Assembly: GCF_050948215.1 (NCBI RefSeq)
Contig: NC_135156.1
Coordinates: 17,903,257-17,967,256, forward strand
Direction of reading: 5' to 3'
DNA length: 64,000 nt
DNA from: Halictus rubicundus
Taxonomy: Eukaryota; Arthropoda; Insecta; Hymenoptera; Halictidae
A program made the translations under genes and the position numbers. Within the stretch, counting starts at the first letter, position 1; each line of letters starts with the position of its first letter. Of the stretch, positions 55,033 to 64,000 are shown one piece after another. The notes below the pieces were generated by a model, which was not told the DNA's origin, searched no databases, and saw only the letters and a list, made by a program, of their open reading frames with translations.

Positions 55033-57498
55033 TGTCTCCCTAATAGTTACCAAAATCTGTACTCTCCGATTTTCGCAACGAGGTCTCCCCCGATGCTCGA
55101 CTTCCGGTAAGAGGCCGGCGACAACGCACCCTTTGCCTGTCCCGAGACGAATTACGTTCGCCGTGGCGGCGTAATTAATTCCTTTCGAGGTTTCTCTGTG
55201 GAAACGGAGAAAAACGCGGTCGGGAATCGATTGCAAATTGAACAATAGAGTATAGCTGCGCGTCGGTTCTACCCAGGAGTCGCTCGGCGTCATATGCTTC
55301 ACTTCTCTCTCTTCATGCTCCAATTCGCCGATGCGTTCGTTCGTTCCGCGAACAACGGAGCCCGCTGGAATTTAATAGTCCGCTGGCTCCGACGAATCGC
55401 GGCGTTATTAGATACATACAGCCGCAACCGCCGCGCCGGTGGAAAATATTCGAAACGTGAAATTCGGCCGAGCAAGTGATGGTGGGTGCGGGGGGGGGGG
55501 GAGGAAAGAAACGCGACGCCGCCGCCGCGCAGCAACGAAAGGGAAACAATGTTGCGAGACGCCTCCGGCATTTACATAATCCTCCCGCCGCGATCGGTTT
55601 AATTGGATCAGGCTTAATAACGTCGAACCTCCCCCTTGTTACACGCTTTCGCGTCGCCGTTTCGTTTTTACTTGATTTCTACTCTCCTGCTTGGCCGGCG
55701 ATCACTTCGTGCCAGCTCCTCCTCACCGTTCTCGTTTCATTGTCCTTCGAACGTCTCCCCGAGTTATCGTTTTCATCGGAATTCCTCGATCGAGCCCCGT
55801 CCCAAGGCTCGTTCGCCCGTTATTCCACTCATCGGTGATCGATGCGAGTGCATCGGGTCACGTAACACCCGGCGTTTTGCATTTCACCGTCGATTAACCG
55901 GTTCGATCGGCTCGAGGGAAGAAACCGACGCCGGTTACGAATTTCCAAAGAAATCGAACGGGCCACGGTTGATTTGCCCTAATCTAATTACGATAACCCA
56001 GTAGCACCGTTTCTAATTAGCGCCGCTTTCGCGATAGGGATCTCGCGCGTTACACTTTCGCTCGAACCGTCGAACCGTCGCTTGGATCCAACCGATTCCC
56101 TCGCGAAGTTAAACTCGTGTTACCGAGCTGTGTGCGCCTCTTGCGACAGACAATGGGAAAATTCGTGTTATTGGCTTTCCAGCAAATTTTTTGAATTTGC
56201 TGTGTTGCAGAGCAATCGGTCGATCGACCGTCGCGCTTTCAACTTTAATGGTTCTCCGTATCTTCTACCGATATCTTTAAGCGGCATTCTGATTCGGACG
56301 ATTGCCCCGTGGGGCAGTCCTGAGAAATCCTTTAGAGCAGACGACGCGGACCACGATGGCCCTTTGGAGCAGTTCGATGGCTCTACGAGCTGAGAGACAC
56401 CGGCTCCGTCGGGAGCAACGAAACCACGCCCACTCGAACAGGCCACGCCTACTCTGCTCCGCGGAAGATCGAAACGGCAAGGGATAAGTTTTTGGTTGGT
56501 GTGTTTCTTCGGGGTCGTTTGCCCCGGTGCTCCCAGGAGCGCTCCAGAGGGCAAAGAGGGCGGCCGTCTCGCAGGCCTCGATACGTATGCGAATTCAAGG
56601 TGCGTCAGCTGTACGCGGCGCGCAGCGCACAGCTTCTAATAGAGACCGCGCTCGCGCTCGCGCGAAGGGGATCGCAGAGAGAAAGGGGGAGAAAAAAAAA
56701 AGGGAGAAAAAATCGAAAGAAAGGAAAGGTGCAGGCTGCGAATCGCGGGTCCAGGCTGCGCACCGGCTCGGCTCCGCTCGGCTCGGCTCGGCTCGGGCTG
56801 GCCGAGGCGCCCAGAAACGTCCCACGGTTTTCGAGGTTCACCGGGGTTAAAAGGAATTACATTATCGTGAAGCGTTTGGGCGTGGGAGCACCGGGGCTCG
56901 AGGATCCGGCTGATGCACCCGTTGCACCCGTTGCACCCGCTTCTCGCTCTCGCTGCACCGGTTGCACCCGCGACCTACCTTCTGCGCTTCCTCCTCCAGC
57001 CAGGCTGGTGCTCTTTAACGCCGGTGCCTCCTTTATCTTTTCCATCCACCCCCGTGGACCCGGACCACTACCCCGAGCCACCTCGAGGAACCCCTTTTGT
57101 GCGACACCGGTGCACCCTCGATCACAGGTGGGGGAGGACTCCTTTTGTGCCCCTCCCCCGTGGAAATAAAAGACAAGACAAAACTGCAAGTCGCGAGAGG
57201 GCTGCGCTCTTTTTGTTCGCACGGGGATTCAACCCCCTCGCAGAAGGGTTGGCCATTTCATTTCCAACGAAACCGATCCTCCTCCTCGCTTCCCCTCACT
57301 TCATCCTTCGAGATGCTATTTTCTTTCCACCGTGCGCGCCATATTTCCGCGAATGATCCTAAGTCCACGGGTAGCTCTTCTAATTAGAGCAGCAGTGCAT
57401 TCGAACTAATACACGTCCACGTGGCCTTTAGAAATCTGGAATAATTTTTGTTCACAAACCAGAGTGTTTGTCGTTGTTCGAAATGTATTTTTCTGTTA
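55033..57498. other. Non-coding, CpG-rich; nothing recognised
   Basis: The frames at 55476-56004, 56168-56554 and 56492-57356 overlap on both strands and are Arg/Ser/Pro-rich without domains. G run at 55490-55501, CTCGG-type repeats at 56763-56800, and a GTTGCACCC repeat at 56917-56970. Confidence 0.45.
56380..56470. repeat. Dispersed repeat with CCACGCC(C/T) boxes
   Basis: GAGACACCGGCTCCGTCGGG, then AGCAACGAAACCACGCCCAC and CAGGCCACGCCTACTCTGC. The best-preserved forward copy. Confidence 0.55.
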
Positions 57499-58397
57499 AC
57501 ACATCGCTCAATAAGTCTCCGGTCTAACTAAGAAAAACAAATTTTTTTTTTAGAAATTCCACTTTATTCATCAACTTACTCTCCTTCAAGAGCGATACAT
57601 TCATTCCGACGCTCCTCTAACTTTTCGATGCACTCTGTGTAAAACGATTTGTCTTTGCTCTCAAAATAAGCCTCAGTTTCGGCAATCGCTTCTTCGTTCG
57701 AGCCAAATTTCTTTCAGGCGTGTAGCGGTGGAGCCACGTTTCATCCATTGTCGCACACCGACGCAAGAAATCCTTTTTATTTCGCTCGAACAGCTCCAAA
57801 AAGCGCTCCGAATCGTCGACGCGTTGTTGTTTCTGGTCCGGCGTGTGCAAACGCGGCACCCACTTCGAAAGCAACTTGCGCGTGCCCAAATGATCATGTA
57901 AAATCGTGAAGACACTACCTTCTGATATCTTCAAGGTGTCAGCTATCTCACGCGACTTCGTTTTACGGTCTTTTAAAACTATTTTGTGGACATTTTTTAT
58001 GTTTTCCGGAACAACTGCCGATTTTCGGCGACCAGAGCGTTCCGCATCATCGGTGCTTGTACGACCGCGTTTAAATTCAGCATACCAGTCGATAATAGTT
58101 GATTTCCCTGGTGCAGAGTCCCCGTAATGCTTATCAAACCACTGTTTGGCTCGAACAGTATTTTTCCCCATCAAACACCAGTGTTTAATCAACACACGAA
58201 ATTCCTTTCTATCCATTGTATTGAAAATTAGAAAACAGGGGGCCACTAAAACGACTGTAACCTCTAAACTAACGGTCAGAACGCCATGAAATTTTGACAC
58301 GTACTGTTTCAAGGTTAGTACCACCCGGAAATCACGTGGGTCTGTCAACAATGTTGCCATATATGTGTCAGACCGGGGACTTATCGAGTGATGTGTT
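57499..58397 (-). mobile_element. Irritans-type mariner with internal deletion, 899 bp
   Basis: The left end ACACATCGCTCAATAAGTCT and the right end (reverse complement ACACATCACTCGATAAGTCC) are inverted repeats. TA duplications at 57497-57498 and 58398-58399. The core ATAAGTCCCCGGTCT is the irritans-group (Himar-like) terminus. A complete element is about 1.3 kb; roughly 390 bp of the transposase is missing. Confidence 0.88.
57617..58216 (-). pseudogene. Irritans-type mariner transposase, catalytic core deleted
   Basis: The ATG at 58216 starts MDRKEFRVLIKHWCLMGKNT, and the frame stays open for about 170 codons. These cover both helix-turn-helix regions (GKSTIIDWYAEFKRG, then KISEGSVFTILHDHLG), the WVPRL linker and the first catalytic Asp in TMDETW. 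It then crosses a deletion after YTPERN. The downstream part in another frame reads a NEEAIAETEAYFE-like tail of the family, so the deletion removed the second and third Asp and shifted the frame. The remaining 199-codon frame cannot transpose but retains a full DNA-binding region. Confidence 0.88.
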
Positions 58398-58401
58398 AAG
58401 T

Positions 58402-58757
58402 CCGTGCTTACAGCTGTGACTAACAAGCTTGCGAGGTCACCTGTGGACTTTCTGAATTAAGAAGGTCGCTTCTGAAAAGAATCATCGAATACAATTGGTC
58501 ACGGTATGATCCGATATCTGGAGGATCGACCACCGATGCAAAAATCTTCGAAATCGCGTTTCGGAAGCAACCGGAAGTCGGGACGAAAATCGAGCCGAGT
58601 GGTCTCACCTGCCCTCACCTTCGTGGAAGCTAAAAATCGGCGGGCATATCGAGGGACCCTCTCGTTTCCAGGTTCCACTGTTCCTCGATCAGCTTCCAGA
58701 GGGAGACAGACAACGAGCTGGACCACTGGCACTCGCTGGCAGGTAGCTGGTCCGCGC

Positions 58758-58788
<31 letters not shown>

Positions 58789-59179
58789 TGTGTCCGTGCG
58801 CGATCGTGTGCGCCCGTGCATGCGTGCGTGTGCAGCAGGTGAACAGTAGGTCAACTCTGCTCGCGTGTACATTTATATGCGTGCGTACGTGATCCCTGAA
58901 ACGGCACAGTTCTTTGTCTCGATCGAGGGACCATTCGATCCTGCTGCCCTCCCTCTACCCCCGTTAAATTGGCGGAGGCTAATTCGAAAATGTTAGCCCT
59001 CTTTTTTTTTCCTGGGGAACCAGGAGGGAACCAAGGTCGCCCGATTTCCTTCGCAACCCTCGAGCAATCGGCGAAGACTCTTCGGCAGATCGATGGTGTA
59101 TTCGATTCATTGTCCACTGACAGTTTATTCGTCTACGTACAAAATTGATCTCACACATTTAACACCTCGACACGGAGTA
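58402..59179. other. Non-coding, with CG/TG alternating tract
   Basis: Frames at 58499-58892 traverse the microsatellite. No domain. Confidence 0.45.
58753..58793. repeat. (CG)10(TG)10 alternating tract
   Basis: About 41 bases of strict pyrimidine-purine alternation, CG then TG. Confidence 0.95.
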
Positions 59180-59183
59180 TTAA

Positions 59184-59324
59184 CCCTTTGCACTCGAGTG
59201 GTGACCATGAAGCACCACTAGAAATTGTTGTGGCATTATTTCAAAGAAATTACGAGAAACTTTACAAAATATTTGTTACATTACAAAATTTGTATTTAAT
59301 AGATTAGTAAACATTTAAATATGT
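59184..59324. mobile_element. TTAA-1b MITE, right half lost
   Basis: After TTAA (59180-59183) it begins CCCTTTGCACTCGAGTGGTG. It contains GTATTTAATAGATTAG, the unoccupied form of the site used at 19571. Confidence 0.7.
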
Positions 59325-59379
59325 AATAATCTGAGGATAAGTCTAAGTCACGTTTAGGGCTCGGTAGTTCCAGTGTTAA

Positions 59380-59585
59380 CACTAGGTTTACGCAGCACTA
59401 AAACTGACCATTTTACATTTCCTTATCAAAATAACACGAATATCTGTAGCCATTTTTTAAAATAATATACACCTAGAGAAATCAATTTGTTAAACAATCC
59501 CTCATGGATCCATGTTTGCAATCTCACTATTCGTGAATTAGAAATATTAGAATCCGTCATTTTGACGGGTCCCGTAAATCTAGTG
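59380..59585. mobile_element. TTAA-3 MITE, complete, 206 bp
   Basis: The ends CACTAGGTTTACG and CGTAAATCTAGTG are inverted repeats with one mismatch. TTAA at 59376-59379 and 59586-59589. No ORF. Confidence 0.8.
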
Positions 59586-59850
59586 TTAAATGAGGAGTCC
59601 GGAGTAGATTTTCACGACAAAGAATCGTCGGACGAAAAAATTTGATTCTTTTTTCCGACTAGATTTTCCCCGGTAGAATCGCGATGTACCCGCTCGTACC
59701 GGTTCTGAGCGACTCTGTACAAGCTGGGATCGAAAGCTGCATCGCGGTATGGGTTGCTCGGACGCATAAGGATCGTCGCGCGAATGATTCCCGTTCCCGT
59801 AGCCGTGCAGCCGCGCGGTATGAACGATCACTCACACAGAGCCGGGAGTC

Positions 59851-59910
59851 AGGTAGTAAGGTGGGTAGGTGGTTGGTAGGTAGGTAGGTTGGTAGGTAGG
59901 TAGGTAGGTG
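59851..59910. repeat. (GGTA)n microsatellite
   Basis: About twelve GGTA or GGTT units with small interruptions. Confidence 0.9.
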
Positions 59911-60000
59911 CATACGCGTAGCGTGGGAAGGTCCGGCAGCTGAGAGCTGAAGGGGCCCCAAAAAGCGGCTGCAGCTTCTTCTTCTTGCCGGTTGCTGCCG

Positions 60001-60036
60001 CTGCCCTCTGCCTCTGCCTCTGCCTCTGCCTCTGCC
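60001..60036. repeat. (CTCTGC)n minisatellite
   Basis: Five to six CTCTGC units. Confidence 0.9.
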
Positions 60037-60179
60037 TTCGTTGTCCGTGGGACCTGCCACCGCTTCTTCTGGGATATACGACCCCTCTGCCACGCACATC
60101 TATTCAGACCGGGCCCCGGGACCCGCGACTTTTCCGCTTTCCTTCTGCTCGCTACCACCTACCCCGCGGCCAAACTTAA

Positions 60180-60200
60180 CCCTTTGCGCTCGAAGCTATT
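60180..60200. mobile_element. TTAA-1a MITE left-end stub
   Basis: CCCTTTGCGCTCGAAGCTAT after TTAA (60176-60179). It stops at the internal TTAA (60201-60204), where another element begins; the rest is not in the window. Confidence 0.6.
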
Positions 60201-60204
60201 TTAA

Positions 60205-60298
60205 CCCTTTGCGGACGATAGGCGACAGTCGGTGTATACGTTGGATTTTGTTATCTCCAACCGATAGGGTTGCACTATTGGTTCTTGGAAAGGTTCCG
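60205..60298. mobile_element. Left terminus of a fourth CCC-type TTAA element
   Basis: CCCTTTGCGGACGATAGGCG immediately follows TTAA. No matching right end is visible. It could be the left end of the piggyBac copy whose C-terminal fragment lies at 60885-61097, but this is not shown. Confidence 0.35.
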
Positions 60299-60300
60299 TA

Positions 60301-60714
60301 AGGGGGCCGGCGTGGTTTGAAATCCGTATGCAACGGTCAAATTACCGCTTTAATATTGCAATTAGCAGTTTAGAAGTGGTCAATTGTGTTTCCTAAAAGT
60401 CCAATCTACGTCTGTATGGAGCCCAAATTGCGAATTTCTACCTCATCGCGGAGTAATTTGTAATATTCAGTGTGCTTCAGAAGCAAGTATGACGTCACAA
60501 GATGGCCGCCGCTGAGAGATTCTCTTAATTTCGAGAGATTTAGCGTTCGTATCGAAAAAAAGGCTCCGTACAGACGTAGCAAAGACATGTACGAACACGG
60601 TGGTACGCATTTTTAATTGACTACTTGCTTATTTAAGACGTAAAATGTCTAGAAAAAAAAAAGGCACAGCGTGACATAGCGTGACAGTCAAGGCCAAATG
60701 CCTGCCGGCCCCCT
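60301..60714. mobile_element. TA-3 MITE, about 414 bp
   Basis: The ends AGGGGGCCGGC and GCCGGCCCCCT are perfect inverted repeats, flanked by TA at 60299-60300 and 60715-60716; similarity extends weakly to a TTTG beyond. No ORF. TA target suggests Tc1/mariner mobilisation. Confidence 0.6.
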
Positions 60715-60884
60715 TAACTGTTAGCGGACCTTTAAACGATGTGTGAAATGACACATCATAACGGAGACACGATAATCGAAGATTCTTCTAAGAGTGTAGC
60801 TGTGACAATGGTTCCGACATCAGTTCAGACTTCTTTTCTCTCTGAAAAGCATCAGAAGAATTTGTTTAACGTGATTTCGTGTGA

Positions 60885-61097
60885 ACGACCTCCAACCCTG
60901 ACGAAGTTCGCCTAAACGGAAAACTTCATGTAATTCTTATTGGAACAAAGAAGGATTGCAAAGTTTGTTCTACCCGAAACAAACCAGGTGAAAGACATGA
61001 GACGACGTATTATTGTGATACATGTCCAGATAAGCCAAGAATGCATCTTGGTCAATGGTTCATAAAGTGTCACACAAAGCGAAACTACGGACCATAA
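60885..61097 (+). pseudogene. piggyBac-type transposase C-terminal zinc-binding fragment
   Basis: Seventy codons in one frame read NPDEVRLNGKLH, then KKDCKVCSTRN, TTYYCDTCPDKPRMH, FIKCHTKRNYGP and a stop. The spacing C-x2-C ... C-x2-C ... H ... C ... matches the cysteine-rich C-terminal domain of piggyBac transposases, which binds DNA at the element ends. Upstream, TGA at 60882-60884 closes the frame and no DDE catalytic region is visible, so this is a remnant. One expected cysteine appears as Trp in GQWF. The match to the family is from memory. Confidence 0.75.
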
Positions 61098-61410
61098 TTT
61101 TTGTAAAGATATAGTTTTAAAGATGTAAGATGTAGATAAACAATCGAAATATAACGTTTCTATAAGATAATTTATACGTAAGATCATTTTATTGTATCAT
61201 GTACGTCACTCGACACGATTGTCGAGTCCCACTCGACATTATTTCATGTCCAAATAAATAGATGTTGCGCGCACGGTTTATTGTTATTATTATCATTATT
61301 AAGCGGGAGAAAACTTACGTGACTTACATCAACCTGCTCAGAGTTTGAAAACTGTACAACTGTCACCCTCTAAATATTTACGACGAGTGAAAGGCGCGAA
61401 ATAAATAAGG
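61098..61410. other. Non-coding AT-rich sequence
   Basis: Contains a CACTCGACACGATTGTCGAG palindrome-like segment at about 61207 and ATTATTATCATTATTAAG at about 61285. No gene. Confidence 0.4.
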
Positions 61411-62601
61411 ACTTTGATAGTAGTGATAGTGATGACTGTATGCGAGGAGCAGATTTTGAGTGCAATACATTCGAGGAAGAGGATAATACGAATGATCTTG
61501 CTAGAGGTATCTCAGCATTTCCGTTTCAGTATAATAGTACAGTGATTTCTCCATATATGTCGCGAAGGCTTGGATGATAAATGTCGCGGAATGATCCCCA
61601 CGATACGCTGGCAAGACCAGTGTTGTTGACATATATCGAGAGTTCACTGTACTTTGACAGTAGTGATAGTGATGACTATATGCGAGGAGCAGATTTTGAG
61701 TGCAATACATTCGAGGAAGAGGATAATACGAATGATCTTGCTAGAGGTATCTCAGCATTTCCGTTTCAGTATAATAGTACAGTGATTTCTCCATATATGT
61801 CGCGAAGGCTTGGATGATAAATGTCGCGGAATGATCCCCACGATACGCTGGCAAGACCAGTGTTGTTGACATATATCGAGAGTTCACTGTACTTTGACAG
61901 TAGTGATAGTGATGACTATATGCGAGGAGTAGATTTTAAGTGCAATACATTCGAGGAAGAGGATAATACGAATGATCTTGCTAGAGGTATCTCAGCATTT
62001 CCGTTTCAGTATAATAGTACAGTGATTTCTCCATATATGTCGCGAAGGCTTGGATGATAAATGTCGCGGAATGATCCCCACTGCCAGGACCCGTGTTGTT
62101 GACATATATCGAGAGTTCACTGTACTTTGACAGTAGTGATAGTGATGACTATATGCGAGGAGTAGATTTTGAGTGCAATACATTCGAGGAAGAGGATAAT
62201 ACGAATGATCTTGCTAGAGGTATCTCAGCATTTCCGTTTCAGTATAATAGTACAGTGATTTCTCCATATATGTCGCGAAGGCTTGGATGATAAATGTCGC
62301 GGAATGATCCCCACGATACGCTGGCAAGACCAGTGTTGTTGACATATATCGAGAGTTCACTGTACTTTGACAGTAGTGATAGTGATGACTATATGCGAGA
62401 AGTAGATTTTGAGTGCAATACATTCGAGGAAGAGGATAATACGAATGATCTTGCTAGAGGTATCTCAGCATTTCCGTTTCAGTATAATAGTACAGTGATT
62501 TCTCCATATATGTCGCGAAGGCTTGGATGATAAATGTCGCGGAATGATCCCCACTGCCAGGACCCGTGTTGTTGACATATATCGAGAGTTCACTGTACTT
62601 C
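61411..62601. repeat. 240-bp tandem array, five units, each carrying a TA MITE
   Basis: Units start near 61411 (partial), 61581, 61821, 62061 and 62294, with a final partial from 62534. The period is 240 bp, except for the 62061 unit (233 bp; CCACTGCCAGGACC replaces CCACGATACGCTGGCAAGACC). Each unit encodes the same acidic frame (FDSSDSDDYMRG, FECNTFEEEDNTND) that runs on into MITE sequence and stops at TGATAA just before the next ATG. Units are nearly identical, so the expansion is recent. The acidic stretch could derive from a transposase N-terminus; that is a guess. Confidence 0.9.
61540..61649. mobile_element. 110-bp TA-2-type MITE inside the array unit (first copy)
   Basis: The ends CAGTGATTTCTCCATATATG and CATATATCGAGAGTTCACTG are inverted repeats with a few mismatches, flanked by TA at 61538-61539 and 61650-61651. 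The same element recurs in each later unit, so it was in the unit before amplification. Confidence 0.7.
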
Positions 62602-63546
62602 GTTTAGTTTCCGATACGCGTCTGTGCCGTTGCGATACCATACATACAAACACTTATATTCGCGGCCGAACACATTCCGCGTCTGTGTGGACAGTATCGA
62701 CCTTTATCTTGGGATTACTGGCTTGCCAGCCGCGTATGGTAATGACAGACAAGATGATAATACCGATTCGGCCGTCATCGTGGATTTGTGACTGTAACGG
62801 CGCCAATTTCTTCTACAATCGAGAAATGAAAGTTTACTGCGATCGAGCAACTTCTGCATTGTTGCCAAGGTGGTCGAGTTCGATTCGAATCTTTATGCGG
62901 CGTCTTCGGAACAGGGGCAGGCTACTTCACAGCTGCCGTAATTTCATATCGTCGTAACAATATGGTCGTATACAGGTTGTCCTCCTGACATTGCCTGCGA
63001 ACGATTTGATTGCTCGATTAGGGGAAGCTAGAGCAGAGTTTCATTCGGAAGCTTTCCGGTTCTGATCGCGTCCCGCGCCAGATGAATCTTCGATTTCCGG
63101 TCAACACACGTTTACAACTTGCTTCGCTCATGACAACATTTGTAATACGAAAGTGTCCGACATACTTGGATCGGAAATAAAGAAAGTAAAATGACTACCG
63201 AGTGAAGTTTGAACGCACAACGCCCTGCACAACAGCATTCGTCGCGTCTTTATTCCTTCCGAAAGGTGAAAGTTGCGCGGGGTGGCCCCCGTTTATGGGG
63301 TCGTCGACTGGAACGATCATTTAGGGCCGTCGCCTATAGAAATATCGAGCCTAATGGCTGCTTGATAGGGAGATTTATATTTCTCCGGCAACGAAGCGTT
63401 CTCGAAGACCGGCGCAACCGAAGCTGGGATCAAAATGGCACCGACGCCATTCGAGCCAAAATCCGTAAGTACAAGCAGTTTCCTGAATCGATGAAAATCG
63501 GGGGTCTCCTGAAAGACAGGAAACCGGGGACCATAACTGTTATAAC
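62602..63546. other. Non-coding stretch, nothing recognised
   Basis: Frames at 62523-62957 and 63209-63613 show no domain; the second runs into a TA-1 MITE. Confidence 0.4.
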
Positions 63547-63548
63547 TA

Positions 63549-63744
63549 GATTGCAAATCTTTATGCAAGATAAAAATTTTCTATCTGAATTGCAACAAAC
63601 TGGAGTGAAATAGTAATTCATTTTCTTTCTTAATATGATTAATAGGTTGAAAATAATGTGACAGTATTTTAAAATTTTTCTAATGTTTTTACTGTTTTTA
63701 CTGTTTCTACCCATTTTTGTCATAAATGCATAAAATCCGCAATC
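63549..63744. mobile_element. TA-1 MITE, 196 bp
   Basis: GATTGCAAATCTTTATGCA ... TGCATAAAATCCGCAATC with TA at 63547-63548 and 63745-63746. It is in the opposite orientation to 13450-13646, which it otherwise matches best (CAATTCAGA/TCTGAATTG, TAATATGATTAATAGGTTG). Confidence 0.75.
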
Positions 63745-63748
63745 TAGT

Positions 63749-63960
63749 TATGACCAAAAAGAAAAAAGTCATGGAACGCTGAGTATTTCATCGACTAAAA
63801 CGGTTACAAATATAGATTATGAGTAAGCGAAAATTTCTTCAAAATTCATTTCGAAAATTCGTTTCGATCGCTTATACGTGTTATCAACGAGAGAAATTTA
63901 TTTCGATCGCTAATAACAGTTACCGAGGAGGGTCCAATTTTTTGGACACTAACAACTGTC
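63749..63960. repeat. Dispersed repeat plus 39-bp unit remnants
   Basis: TATGACCAAAAAGAAAAAAG ... CATGGAACGCTGAGTATTTC matches 33551 and 43926. It is followed by ATTTCGATCGCT...AACAGTTACCGAGGAG units. Confidence 0.5.
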
Positions 63961-64000
63961 GTTTGTAACCAAAAAGTGTAAAAATCGTTCTTTGTTAATC

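Larger units (their letters stand above)
59590..60175. other. Non-coding, with two microsatellites
   Basis: The frames here are compositional; the repeats are listed separately. Confidence 0.45.

Noticed and set aside
56492..57169. 225-codon frame as a gene
   Set aside because: Arg/Lys- and Pro-rich composition follows GC-rich repeats, and opposite-strand frames overlap it fully.
61581..62530. Four 65-78-codon ORFs as a gene family
   Set aside because: Each frame runs through an embedded MITE; the array structure explains them.

Overview
The window reads as nuclear DNA of an arthropod, most likely an insect and probably a hymenopteran (ant or bee). That rests on several mariner lineages, many short TTAA- and TA-flanked MITEs, a mosaic of CpG-rich and AT-rich stretches, many microsatellites, and no operon-like gene packing. 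It is inference; no species marker is present. I recognise no host protein-coding gene, rRNA or tRNA. Most long open frames lie over CT, GA, CAC or GC-rich low-complexity sequence and look like chance frames. The only clear coding sequence belongs to transposable elements.

Layout: 1-9.5 kb is unannotatable sequence with TTAA MITEs (2103-2504 carrying a nested 206-bp mini-mariner; 5747-5984), a pogo-like TA MITE (4961-5268), a palindrome-rich MITE (8842-9109) and an internally deleted mariner (9154-9527). 10.3-15.6 kb holds CT microsatellites, a duplicated copy of 4978-5534 bracketed by 129-bp direct repeats, and a MITE expanded by four internal tandem units. A full-length mariner with an open transposase frame lies at 15870-17156 and a sister copy at 35026-36287. 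19.4-22.1 kb shows two MITE-into-MITE insertions at TTAA. 24.2-24.6 kb is a LINE 3' coding scrap. 29.4-30.7 kb is a tandem duplication containing a TA MITE, followed by a TTAA MITE. 38.1-39.6 kb is a 192-bp satellite with a dimeric higher-order period. 44.0-44.8 kb is a Tc1-like element with long inverted repeats, interrupted by a retroelement tail. 52.2-55.0 kb is a nest of up to four levels: a 5'-truncated mariner contains a SINE-like insert and a TTAA MITE, the MITE contains a retroelement, and that contains a 583-bp mini-mariner with an intact DNA-binding-domain ORF. 57.5-58.4 kb is an irritans-type mariner with an internal deletion. 60.2-62.6 kb holds a piggyBac transposase C-terminal zinc-binding fragment and a 240-bp tandem array whose every unit carries a 110-bp TA MITE.

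The parts fit together as transposase donors and non-autonomous passengers. TTAA-flanked MITEs with CCC- or CAC-starting ends fit piggyBac-type mobilisation, and one piggyBac coding remnant is present. TA-flanked elements fit mariner/Tc1/pogo mobilisation. Empty-site comparisons made inside the window support the TTAA target duplications at three nests. MITE family names used here (TTAA-1 to -4, TA-1 to -3) are local labels.
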